64,000 bases of DNA, from assembly GCA_034769895.1 (NCBI GenBank), contig CM068368.1, forward strand, positions 340,775,076 to 340,839,075. The letters run 5' to 3'. Within the stretch, counting starts at the first letter, position 1. Each line of letters opens with the position of its first letter. This document shows, in pieces, positions 41,584-51,778 of the stretch. A program made the translations under genes and the position numbers. The notes below the pieces were generated by a model that did not search any database, was not told the DNA's origin, and saw nothing but the letters and a program-made list of their open reading frames with translations. The DNA is from Magicicada septendecula (taxonomy: Eukaryota; Arthropoda; Insecta; Hemiptera; Cicadidae).

Positions 41584-42538
41584 GGGCAACTTGGTTGCCT
41601 CACAGTTAAACTCAGGGAGGGTACCCTGCAGTGTACCCCCTTCCCAAAACAAGCTAGTGGTCTTCGTGATTATGGCGGCCCAGCAGCACTTGCTCTCAGG
41701 AGAACAGACATCCCCATGCCCCCCTCTCCGCTATGCCAACCCCACGGGACCACCCATCACGTCACCCTCTCCGGTGACCATCAGCTCCTTCCACCGGTCC
41801 CACTCACATACTCGTCCTAAGACCAAACAAGGTATCTCCCACCTTGGCATGTGAGTGACCGCACTACTCCTCGTCCATCTCTTGGACCGACCAGCCACAT
41901 GCACCCACAAGGCATCTCCATCCTTGCCATATGGCTGGCCCACTTCCCTACACAAGGGCGAACGGCCCCGCTTAGCCAGACAGAGAGGACCGCATCAAGG
42001 GCTCGCGAACATTAATCTCAACTCTTACTTTTTCAAAAACAGCGTAACTAGCAGGGGGTTTTACTTCACCACAGCACCATCGATACACTATATATATATA
42101 TATACACCACCTAGTTTTAACTCAAAATAAACACCATGGTAAACAACCGGGGAATGCAGCATGGCTCGGACCCTACAATGAACAACATCAACATCAACAA
42201 CTATTAACAACCAACAACAGCACACCATCACTCCATCTAACCTCTCCCGACAGGGGAAACTGACGATCTCAAAGACCACAATCCAATCACTTCTGGCAAG
42301 TCTCTCTAACTCTTTATTGACAGTTTTTTTTTTTTTTTTTAAGGGGAGGGGTAGGAAAATCGGGAAGATGAAACAGGGCAAGGATCATTAAAGGGTCAAT
42401 ATCTAGGACTAAGGGTAAGGACATGGCTCCCTCCGGAAATAAGGATGAATGGAGGAAACCAAGGCTCGCGTGGGCAGGGGCGCAACCCTGAAGTAGACAA
42501 CACCACTGGGAGTGTGGTGAACATCTACCCGCTACCCG
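41584..42538 (-). other. 3' non-coding region of the gag-only element
   Basis: Lies between the gag stop and the PPT. GC-richer than the LTRs. Short ORFs exist on both strands, but none has a domain I recognise. A T11 run lies at about 42,327. Confidence 0.55.
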
Positions 42539-43975
42539 TTAACCTCTTCTTCTTACCTTTCTGTGACGGACTTTGGGTACTCGTTCCTTTCGGACACCAC
42601 TCTCGGAGGAACTATCTCGCGTTGAGCTGTACTGACTGGTTTCTTCGGAATCAGAATCAAAGCAACTTACCTCACTACTTTGACTCCGCTTTGGATTATG
42701 CTCGTCATCTAACTCCTCTACTTGTCTTTCTTCCAATCCTTCCTTCTCTTGCTGCTCTTCTACAATTTCCCCCTTTTCATCCCCATAATCCAAATCCACC
42801 TCCTGACACTGCACCTCCTCAGCATCTTCCAGTTGCTCCTCTGATCCATCTTCAACTGCATCTTCCCTCAGCTCCTCACCAATTTCTTCATCACACTCAT
42901 CGCCAGCCGCTTCGCAAACTTCTTCACTAACCTCTTTTCCAATCTCATTTTCATCAACACGGTCCTCATCAACGTCATCGCCATCACGTCCACTACCACC
43001 ATCATAACACTGCACGTCCTCGTCCTCCTCTAGTTGCTCACCTGGTCCACCTGAAACTTCTTTCCGTTCCTCGGAATCCTCAACACTACTTACAGAAGGC
43101 GTCTGCACATCTTCACACACTACATCATTCTCACTCACACACTCCACGACGCTGCCACCAAATTTCTCCTCAACTTCTACCTCATCTACTTCTACCACAC
43201 TTGCAGCATGAACATCCCCTTGTCCATCCACAACCTCAGAAACACTTGCAGCCCGGACATCCCTGTGTCCATCTGCAACTTCAGACTCTTCAGTCTCCCT
43301 AACACCTATAACTATACTTCCCTGTGCAGCATCTGCAGACCGCTCTTCTGCCTCTTCTGTCGATTCCACTCCTTCACCACTCTCAGCAACTACCACGTCC
43401 TCAACATTTTCCACCCTGGACTCCAGCTGTCCAGGTTCATGTGCAATGACTAAATTAATTTCTACTGGCGATGGTAAAGCTACACCATCAAGTGACTCCT
43501 CATATCCCAGCGTAGGCGATGACGATGTTACAGGATCTAGATCCCTCACGAACAATACCGGAACAAATTCTGCGGCCTCTGGATTCAACCATGACGTCCT
43601 CTTTGAGTCCGGTAATTCAGTATCAACAGACGTTTTCTTGTCGTCTTGTATTGATCCCACGAAGTAATTCCGCTCTTCTACTTCTGCTTCACCTTCTTCA
43701 TTCACTACTCTATTAGGCAATGGTAATTCCTCTGGAACCTTTAAAGTTTCCTTTTTCTCTGAATAGGAATAACGCCTTGGTACAGGCTCCCTACTTGCCG
43801 ATGTTTGTTCCCTAACATAATTTCTTCTTCCCCTGTTAATTTCAAACTTCTTTGTTTTCGGTGCTGTAGCTGTTGTTACCGTCTTCTCACTTGCCACCCC
43901 CTTGTAGCCTCCATTACTTCCGGAATATTCAGGCTTTCTAAGCGTCTCTTGTGTTCTCCTCCAACCACCATGTTT
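42539..43975 (-). CDS. gag-like protein, acidic C-terminal region after an amber stop
   Basis: In the same frame as the capsid-like ORF and separated from it only by one TAG (43,978-43,976), the frame stays open for about 478 codons (DKHGGWRR... to VRHRKVRRRG). The first 130 residues are mixed and somewhat basic. The rest is highly acidic (Glu, Asp and Val rich) and ends in a Ser-rich stretch and a short basic tail. Two internal segments look duplicated: EQLEEDEDVQC and EQLEDAEEVQC. There is no CCHC zinc knuckle, protease or RT motif. Expression would require stop readthrough, a separate start, or reversion. The opposite-strand frames are shadows. I know no function for the acidic region. Confidence 0.6.
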   Translation of the reverse strand, partial: KHGGWRRTQETLRKPEYSGSNGGYKGVASEKTVTTATAPKTKKFEINRGRRNYVREQTSASREPVPRRYSYSEKKETLKVPEELPLPNRVVNEEGEAEVEERNYFVGSIQDDKKTSVDTELPDSKRTSWLNPEAAEFVPVLFVRDLDPVTSSSPTLGYEESLDGVALPSPVEINLVIAHEPGQLESRVENVEDVVVAESGEGVESTEEAEERSADAAQGSIVIGVRETEESEVADGHRDVRAASVSEVVDGQGDVHAASVVEVDEVEVEEKFGGSVVECVSENDVVCEDVQTPSVSSVEDSEERKEVSGGPGEQLEEDEDVQCYDGGSGRDGDDVDEDRVDENEIGKEVSEEVCEAAGDECDEEIGEELREDAVEDGSEEQLEDAEEVQCQEVDLDYGDEKGEIVEEQQEKEGLEERQVEELDDEHNPKRSQSSEVSCFDSDSEETSQYSSTRDSSSESGVRKERVPKVRHRKVRRRG

Positions 43976-43978
43976 GTC

Positions 43979-44602
43979 CTATTTAGATCTTCCTAACAAA
44001 CCAATGGAGTATTGGACATCTGCGGCATCTCTTCCCCGGGACTCGTCAACCTCCTGGACCGTTCTTGAAACCACACACAGCCGTTCAAGGTCCGCAAAAC
44101 AACGTGGATGGTCCGCGAATACCAAACGAGATCTCTCTTGGGGATTCAGTCCTTCCAGAATCGCTTGTATAACTTCTGTCTCGGGCAACCCCAACCTTAA
44201 CACCCGGGCAGCTTTCCGTATATTGTGCACGAAGTCCCCTAATGCCTCTCCGTTGGCCTGTAGGCGATAGAATTTTTCAAACTTAAGCTGAGCACGTCGT
44301 CGAATGGGTAGGAAGAAGTTCAACACCTCCCCATGGAAAGCATCAACACTGTAACCCCGACGCAGAGTGTTTGTGACCAGCCCTGCCAATGGACCCCGGC
44401 AATATGGGTATATAAGGGACAAGACCTCCCCATCGGACACCCCCGGGAAATCTGCCAACTGCAGAACAAGATCTAAGAAAACTAGCAACTGCTCCTCATC
44501 TATTCCATCTAACACTGAAAGTTTCTGGAGAACTCCTGAAAGAGGGTGGGGCAATTTCTGATAGCATACCACCGCCAGAATTGCACAATTCAAAACAAAC
44601 AA
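43979..44602 (-). CDS. gag-like capsid domain of the LTR element
   Basis: A 207-codon frame from the first Met, ending in GRSK-stop. Residues about 15-190 look like a retrotransposon gag/capsid core, mostly helical: LPHPLSGVLQKLS, FLPIRRRAQLKFEKFYRLQ, then LGDFVHNIRKAARVL and ILEGLNPQERSRLVF, comparable to the RxGEs-xeyi-LR / l-gL-p--r pattern of Ty3/gypsy capsids. Gag would assemble particles and package RNA. The true start is uncertain: an upstream frame beginning at 44,726 overlaps in another register, and a GTAAGT donor (about 44,652) with a TATCAG acceptor (about 44,563) could join them by splicing. Only one stop breaks the joined gag frame, which suggests recent function. Confidence 0.65.
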   Translation of the reverse strand: MFVLNCAILAVVCYQKLPHPLSGVLQKLSVLDGIDEEQLLVFLDLVLQLADFPGVSDGEVLSLIYPYCRGPLAGLVTNTLRRGYSVDAFHGEVLNFFLPIRRRAQLKFEKFYRLQANGEALGDFVHNIRKAARVLRLGLPETEVIQAILEGLNPQERSRLVFADHPRCFADLERLCVVSRTVQEVDESRGRDAADVQYSIGLLGRSK

Positions 44603-45220
44603 TAATAAAACAAATCGTTACTAAACACCCAACACAAACACATGACTTACAAAAGGAAAAACTTGAGTACTGTTCTTCCATCAAGTGGACCCCCGGGTTT
44701 CCTAGTGCTGCGAAAACCTGACCCACTCCAGAACCAACTCTCCGTCAGCTGCCAGACTCAAAAGAAGAAACGACATCAGACACTAACACCAACATACAAT
44801 CCACACCACCAAACACTAACCACAACATATGACATTTCAACTAAGACATTATCACCATTGCAGTCGGCGGTACCGACTTCCAGTCGGGCCATACCGCATC
44901 CCGCTAACCGCACGCGCTATTACTTTCATACAATAAATAAGGGAGCCCATCCCCACGCGATCTCCGGTAAGGTCCGATCTCAAAAAACAACAAAACCCAA
45001 CGACAACACATGCCCATGGCGGCACCAGGTTTACAATTCAAATCACCTGGCAATAATTCATACATAGTACATATATATACCTACATAGGATGTCAACCCT
45101 GCCATTGCATCTATCTATTATCATTTTCAAATATTTTCAAATATTATTGTTTTTTCCAAACTATTTCCGAGTTTGCAAGCCCCACCACACCAAAGGACCC
45201 AAGGCTTCAACCCTAGAATG
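44603..45220 (-). other. leader of the gag-only element
   Basis: Sits between PBS and gag. The minus strand carries a short upstream frame starting at 44,726 (MGQVFAALGNPG...). Packaging signals may lie here but none can be recognised by eye. Confidence 0.5.
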
Positions 45221-45238
45221 AACCACGCTCTGCTACCA
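45221..45238 (-). other. primer-binding site, tRNA-Met type
   Basis: On the minus strand TGGTAGCAGAGCGTGGTT begins two bases after the 5' LTR end (ACA-AA). TGGTAGCAGAG is complementary to the 3' end of animal initiator tRNA-Met (from general knowledge). This fixes the element's orientation as minus. Confidence 0.75.
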
Positions 45239-45240
45239 TT

Positions 45241-47871
45241 TGTAACCCCTCTTTCCTTTTATGCTTTTTTTTTTATTTCTTTTTTTTGAAAGAGAGGCCA
45301 CAAGTTACTTAAAACTAGGCAAGAGCCTAGAGAAGCCAAAAATGCGCTGGGTCCAGTATGATGGGACTTGCAAATGAAACTCTGCTCTAAGATAACAATA
45401 ACAGGATTTATTGTATTCTGCTTTTGTACAATTAACTCCCCCAGTGTACAATATATGCGCCCTTGAAAAAGTAAGATAATATTACAAGTGTTTCATAATC
45501 AAGAATAGCTCACTTCCAAAACCCCCAATCGTTATTATAATTCCATTAGACATAGGTATCGCCAAATAGTTGAGCTTGAATAATAATGGCGCATAAATAA
45601 TAATAATGTAAAATGGCGCATAGTCTCGACCCTCCCAGTAAATTACATAAAGCATAACATGATATATATATATATATATATATATGCATAATAACGTATA
45701 ACAATCTAACAATCACATAAGGCATAACACACAACATATAATTAACATAGATACACATTTACATATAAATGGCACACACCATGTCCACCTGGTTAACAGC
45801 GTATATTTTGTCATCGTACACCCTCTATCCTCTCATTCAGATCAAGTATCCGGCCCACCTTAAATTTTCAATTAATAAACCCAAAACCCCAATTAATAAA
45901 TCCCAAAAGAGTAGAGTAGACATGCCCCAAAATTCTAAGTATATGAACAGCCAAAGTCAATGTGACTAAACAGTCCAAACGGCACACAAGTACCAAGCAA
46001 AAGTTAATTATCAATTTCGGATCTCAATAATGATAATGATAATAAGTGCCATCACGAGGTCAACATGGATGCCCGGTTGCATAACTGCATTTCTCATTTC
46101 CTTTATTTTCCTGACAAAAAAATTTGCAAAAACAGTGGAACGTGACCACCCATAAATACTTATAACTGGTACTGATTTGTCTTGCATTCTTTAACATTCA
46201 TTAATTAATTGGTATTATGAGCAATAAAAGTTTAACAATTATTGTGCTGGCTATGGCAAAATTTAATGGTTACAAAATTAGCTGAACAGTAAAATTGAAT
46301 TTCGAAAAGCAGAATCTATGGAATTAATGTACTAAAACATGCTTAAGGTGTTCCTAAAAAAATCCACTTGGCCTCAGGCACGGTCATGCGCCCGGACGAG
46401 ATCCAGCAAAATATGACATGATACAGTCCTGTAGTGAACGTCCACATGTTAAAACACCTCCCCGACCTTTAAATTAATAATCCAATACGCAACCCAATTA
46501 AATGTAAAGCAATTAACCATAAAATTTCCCAACGGGGACAGATACATCCGTGCATGCATGCTTAACACAGAAATAATTTAGTGGCCGGAAATGCCGACCA
46601 TATTTAGAGAAAACTCACATCAACTCGGGTGATGCATGACCCTGGCTGAGTTTACAATTCTCTGAAGGAGATAAACATTAATATGTTAATGAGGCGTAAG
46701 CCTTAATAAAAAAAAACAATGACAGAGTAACATGTAAACCCAATTGTCCCGTTGGACTTGCCCAGAACTAAGTCCCCAAACTGGAGCATCTCCACAAGTG
46801 TCTCAAAAGAATTTATCGGCCACAAACATTTTGTTCAAAAAGCTTAAATGTCACCTGGTTAGCAGCATATGGGTAGAGGATCCGGTCGAGTGTGTCCGTC
46901 CATCTGGGCTGACAGCTGACGGAAGTCGGAATCTATATCATGGAAAGCAGGTATTCGGCCATCCTCTGGAGCGAGACAGATTATCGTCTACATCGGAAAC
47001 CCTGCACAATTATATCGGTAATTACTTACAGGTTTAATAAACCACACTACCTCATTTACCCAGCTGAACCCACATTTCGTGACCTGCCCAGTTTACAATC
47101 TCCGAAAATTCACTTATGTATTGAACCCCATTGAATCAAATAAATCACTTCAAAATAACACCTTTAAATATTATAATCTATAATATATCCAAATATAGTC
47201 ATTCAACATAATAATCATTTCAAATAAATAGTTATTCACAAGTTTTCGTGAAGCACTTAACCCCCCCTGACGGGAACTAGCAAACTTTAACAAGTTCGTG
47301 ATGTACAATCATTTCAGAAAAATGACTAACTTACGCCCCATTCGAATTTAATGAATTGAGTATTATTATTATTATATTATTAATGAGATAATGGATTAAT
47401 ATCTGTTAGCCAGCGTTAACATTGAAAGATACATAAACCAATTTAACCTGTTGCCTGCCACGTGCTGATAAATTACTGCAATACCTATCCCCCTGCATCT
47501 GCATTAATATTAAGTAAATACAATTTATTTTTATGAATTAGTAAGTTATATATATATATATTTTAACACACTTACCGGAAGGTCGCGTAGACTTCTACTT
47601 ATACATAGTAGCAGATAGTAGACAAATTTTTACATCGCTGCTGTCAGCCGGACCGGGACGTTAATACGCTGAATGCTGCAATTGAACTGAACTGACCTGC
47701 GGCCGAAAAAATAGTATGAACCGCTGGACACAGAGAGCGCGCGGATCGGCCCAGTGGCCAGATGACGGACGTATGTAAATTCTTACGTAAACACTTACGT
47801 TAATAAATACGTAATTTAATAATTCCACTAGAAAAAAAAACACCGCCGAGTTTTTCCCAAAACACGGCACA
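45241..47871 (-). repeat. 5' LTR, intact, 2,631 bp
   Basis: Ends TG...CA (plus strand TGTAACCCC to CGGCACA). It is collinear with the 3' LTR. Single-base differences include about 37,011/45,371 (C/G) and the CATCCGGG/CATCTGGG pair near 40,605/46,904. A (TA)n at about 45,663-45,685 marks the site where the other LTR was invaded. The promoter should lie here but I could not place a TATA box or initiator with confidence. Confidence 0.92.
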
Positions 47872-49153
47872 GTGTTGTAAAGAATGTTTAAAAATATAGA
47901 ATGATGAGATTAAGGAGATCATAGAGACAAAAACGTTAAGCATATAGAAAACATCACAATAGCAAATTGAAGAAGTCTAAAGAAAACTAACCAGATAAAG
48001 AATGCCATGAAATTATTAATGAGAGTAGCACTTAAAGCATCATGGGATATTTTTATAAGTAGGGTAGGGCATGACTACATAAGGGTACATAAGCGATACT
48101 GCTTAAATGAGTTTTATTTAAAAGAAAGATGGATAAGTTATTACAAGAATTTATGGTATGATCCCAGTATTAGTGAAGAACTGGAGTATAATGAGAGAAT
48201 GGAAGTAGATCTAACAAAAATGACAGAACTGCAAAATGCATTATGTAAAAGTAAATACTGAAAAGCCTTTGGATTAGATGAGATTAACTTGGAATTATTG
48301 AAATATATGATGGGTCATACTTAGAACATAGAACGTTATATTTAATTAATAGATGCTGGTCACAGTGCAGAAGATGAGTGGAAAATACAATGAGATGAGC
48401 AAAAGTATTTCTATTTTATTTTTTATTTTATCTTATTTTATTTCAATTTCTGTATTCAAGAAAGGAAAGAGGACTGATACCTCAAATTATTTGGGCATCA
48501 GTTTACTGAATGCAGCTTACAAAATCTGTAGTAAGATAATTAATGAAAGGCTTCGTAATATCTCAGACACTATTTTATTAGAGGATCATGTGGGTTTCCA
48601 GAAAGGAAGATCCTGTATTGATGAAGTTTGCTCTATAAAGGCAAGATTTAATTTAAATTTTAATGCAAAAACAAAGAGAATTTAATCCAGAGACTCACCT
48701 AGCATACATTGTCTACAAAAAAGCCTTTTATAGACAAAAGGCTCAAATGAGCCAAGCTTTGTACAGTTATGGGTGCAAGAAGATTCCTGAAACATCTCAT
48801 CAATGTTTGAACAAGTTTACTTAGGGGTAGTAAAATAATAATCGACACTGGTAGAGAATTAACAACCCAGTAATTCTCATCAATCAAGTAATAAGACAGA
48901 GATATTCAGTTTGCCACCAACTGTGTTTAATGTGCATACAGATGATCTAATTAGGGAATGTAAAAAACTAAGAATTAAGTCTTACCTACCTATAGGGATC
49001 CGTTCCAACACATAGCTAAATACAATGTTTGTATGACTACCAAGTTATATTACAAGACAGTGAGAAAAAGTAACATTTATCTGCCTATACACTTTATCAG
49101 CTCAGTTCCCTCTACAATATGAAAATATCTTTGACAAAAACTAAAACTTTCTA
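47872..49153 (+). pseudogene. RTE-like LINE relic: linker and reverse transcriptase part
   Basis: Continues the frame broken at 36,888. Recognisable phrases include WISYYKNLW in 48,007-48,261, then KAFGLDEINLELLKYM, then FKKGKRTDTSNYLGISLLN and ILLEDHVGFQKGRSCIDEV (48,353-48,685), corresponding to RT blocks 0-2. After 48,685 only fragments such as KKAFYRQKAQ remain. The FADD/YADD block is not preserved. Multiple stops and frameshifts are present. A Penelope-like element interrupts it at 49,153. Confidence 0.7.
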
Positions 49154-50157
49154 AATATAATTATTTCACTAATGACTCGGAACACAAAACTTTTTATGGG
49201 TAAAAACGTAAAAGTTTTACCTTATAACCTGAACCGGTTTTCGCTTTTAAAAAACTTCTTCAGAGGTTGCCGCTGGTAGCACTGTCCGTCTTGTTGTTGG
49301 CGACGGAATCAATTTTCAAAAGATCGATGTTGTGTGTGTGGGGAGTGATATGTTAGAATAATGCGTGTGATTTGAATTGTCTCTGTTCATTTAGGATGTC
49401 GTTTTTATTTGTTTTCGTGTGTTTGTATATTTCCAATTGTTCTAGAGTGTCTAGTTTTCGGCCTTTTGTGTGTACATGTAGAATGTTCATGTTATCGTCG
49501 ATGTTTTAGTATGTGTGGTTTGCTTCAATGAGGTGGTTTGCAAAGGTGGATTCTGTAGTGGAGTGGAGTGCCTTTGTGTGTTCAATGTATCTTTGTTTAA
49601 AGCTATGTCCTGTCTGGCCTATGTAGAATTTGTTGCAATCTGAGCAATTTAGTTTGTAAACACCAGGTAGATCGAATTTGTTTTGTGCTTTGTGTGTGTG
49701 TTTTGATAGTGTGTGTTCTGTTTTGTTAGTAGTTTTGTAAGTGATTCTGTATCCTGCTTTTTTAAATTTGTGGGCTATTTTTTCAGTTTGTTTGTTAATG
49801 TATGTTAGTGTTATGAATTTGTTGTTTTCCGTCTTTGTCTGTTGTTTGTTTTGTGTAGGTGTTTATTGACTATTGTTCTGTCGTATCTGTTGGACATTAT
49901 TCGAACATATCACACCCCACACACACAACATCAATCTTTCGAAAATCGATTCCGTCGCCAACAACAAGAGGACAGTGCTACCAGCGGCAACCTCTGAAGA
50001 AGCTTTTTAAAAGGGAAAACTGGTTCAGGTTATAAGGTAAAACTTTTACGTTTTTACCCATAAAAAGTTTTGTGTTCCGAGTCATTAGTGAAATAATTAT
50101 ATTTAGTAAAGTAACGGACACGTCATGGACAATGAAATCCAAGAATAAAACTTTCTA
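49142..50157 (-). mobile_element. Penelope-like element with inverted terminal repeats and 12-bp TSD
   Basis: The insertion 49,154-50,145 is flanked by TAAAACTTTCTA at 49,142-49,153 and 50,146-50,157. Its ends are inverted repeats of about 200 bp (about 49,154-49,360 and 49,897-50,104) with few mismatches. The right arm is followed by a tail of about 40 bp containing AACGGACACGTCATGGAC. The core encodes a Penelope GIY-YIG domain on the minus strand. Inside each arm is a CTGAAGA...GAAA motif like a hammerhead-ribozyme core. Penelope-like elements are known for inverted or tandem terminal repeats and hammerhead motifs. It lacks an RT, so it is a 3' fragment that probably carries an inverted copy of its own end. 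Confidence 0.75.
49290..49850 (-). pseudogene. Penelope-like GIY-YIG endonuclease fragment
   Basis: On the minus strand a long frame reads through a linker (INKQTEKIAHKFKKAGYRI) into GVYKLNCSDCNKFYIGQTG (GIY-YIG core with a Cys-x2-Cys pair between the blocks), then FKQRYIEHTKAL and RKLDTLEQLEIYKH, ending near the hammerhead-like region. One stop follows EANHTY. It is a different subfamily from the two copies near 9-10 kb but keeps the YIG glycine. Confidence 0.75.
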
Positions 50158-50760
50158 GCATTTTCTGGTAACTATCCCTTAAAAACAAAAATTGTCATCA
50201 ACTATAATAATCTAAAACAGGTCTTATATTTTCAGTATTAGGGTGTGATATTTCTTATGAAGAAGACAGAGACATCAGCAACAAAATACTGTAAATAAAT
50301 TTCTAAGGATATGTGGTACTGTTATAAGAACTCTTAAGAGTAAGATATTAAAAGACACACAGCTTAAATTGTATAAGGTGATGGGAGTTTCCATAATGCT
50401 GTATGGTTCAGAATGTTGGGCACCTAGGAAAAGAGATCTTAGACAGATGGAGTTATCAGAAAAGAAGTTTCTTAGTTCAGTAAAAGCCTGTGTTATGAGA
50501 GATAGAATATGAAGTGCAACCATTAAGCAGAACTTAAACATTCAATTGGTTACATTACTATCAAAAATGTATAAAGATAAAACAACGTGTATCCAAAATG
50601 CAGAAAGAACAGATTCCAAAGCAAGTCTTGAATTATCATCCGATAAGTAAAAGCAGGATGGGAAGAGCCATCCTTATTTGATGTCCATAAGATAGTGTCA
50701 TGATTATTTAACAATTTTGTATAAGAGTAGTAGTGACATTTTTAGTGTCTCCGGCATTTT
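50146..50760 (+). pseudogene. RTE-like LINE relic: C-terminal region
   Basis: Resumes after the Penelope-like insertion. It contains VNKFLRICGTVIRTLKSKI, LYKVMGVSIMLYGSECW and then LSEKKFLSSVKACVMRDRI, the post-RT region with its typical LYGSE-W motif, also seen in the intact LINE at 51.8-53.5 kb. Stops follow after MRDRI. Confidence 0.65.
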
Positions 50761-51579
50761 AATCACTCATTTTTTGCAAGTACTTTACCTCTCTGAAATG
50801 CCAAATTTTTCAGTAAGACATACTGTATAATTTCTTTTGAGATACAGACATTTCATTTAAAACTACTTTTACACATACAATAAAATACAAATTTCTATTC
50901 AGAAACACCAATGGCAAACCACACCACTTCCCAACAACAAACTGAACACTTTACATAATAAATGAAACACATATGAACAAGTATGCATCGTAAGCCAACA
51001 TGACAATGTATGATTCATAAACATTGAAGAAAGCAACAATATCCAGTTGTTGATTCAACAGGATAGAAATTATTCCAAGTACTATATAGATACAGTTACA
51101 AAGTTAAGCTCCATTAAAATGTAATAATACACTATAATAATGGTAAAGGCTATAACAAATATCTGTTTGATAAAATACAGTGTATATATACTGAATCTAT
51201 TACATTTATATTTATTGATTAGTTTGCAGGAACTGATTATTGATTATCAAGTTATTTTGTATGAACATTTGTTTCCTTGCCATTATGGTCAGCTTAATAG
51301 AACAGACATATTATCCTGGTATATGATTGTTACCTCTAATAACATTTAGGTCGTTTAAGAATATCCTCTATCCTGTTTAAATTTGTTTATGTCCATTGCT
51401 TAAGCAGTGACACTGATTAAGTTGAGTCTGTTCTCCATCTTTCCCAGTTGAACAGTTTAATTTTTTACTCATAAAATAAATTTTATCTGTTATACTCACA
51501 TCTTGGCATTTTGGAGAGGAGTCCTAATCCAGTAGTACCCACTGCCTCACTTTACTACTTTGACTCATGAACACAAACC

Positions 51580-51618
<39 letters not shown>

Positions 51619-51667
51619 TTAATGATTTACCTGTGTTAGTATACCTCTTGCTATGGTTATCCCTTTG
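50761..51667. other. non-coding, with a (CA)n at 51,581-51,613
   Basis: AT-rich, no domain-bearing ORF. The (CA)n of about 33 bp sits just before the downstream LINE. Confidence 0.6.
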
Positions 51668-51778
51668 TAGCCAACAGCATATACATACATACATACATCC
51701 TCGGCGCTACAGCCCAGTCCGGGCCCTGGCCTCCAAAAGAAATCTTCCCCACTGGTCTCTACTCCCGGCCAATGTCCA

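Larger units (their letters stand above)
36889..47871 (-). mobile_element. LTR retrotransposon with 2.6-kb LTRs and gag only
   Basis: A minus-strand element: 5' LTR 45,241-47,871, PBS 45,221-45,238, gag-like gene 44,602-42,539, polypurine tract 41,583-41,570, 3' LTR 41,569-36,889 (itself interrupted). Both LTRs have TG...CA ends and the element is flanked by GTGT (36,885-36,888 and 47,872-47,875). Removing it joins the LINE frame. The internal region is only about 3.67 kb and shows no protease, RT, RNase H or integrase motif, so mobilisation would need enzymes in trans. The LTRs differ at only about fifteen positions that I noticed (apart from the insertion and homopolymer length), indicating a young insertion. 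The 4-bp TSD fits Ty3/gypsy. It resembles the TR-GAG class known from plants. Confidence 0.85.

Noticed and set aside
42445..42930. 161-codon plus-strand ORF opposite gag
   Set aside because: Shadow of the acidic minus-strand frame (Glu/Asp codons read backwards give Leu/Phe/Ser).
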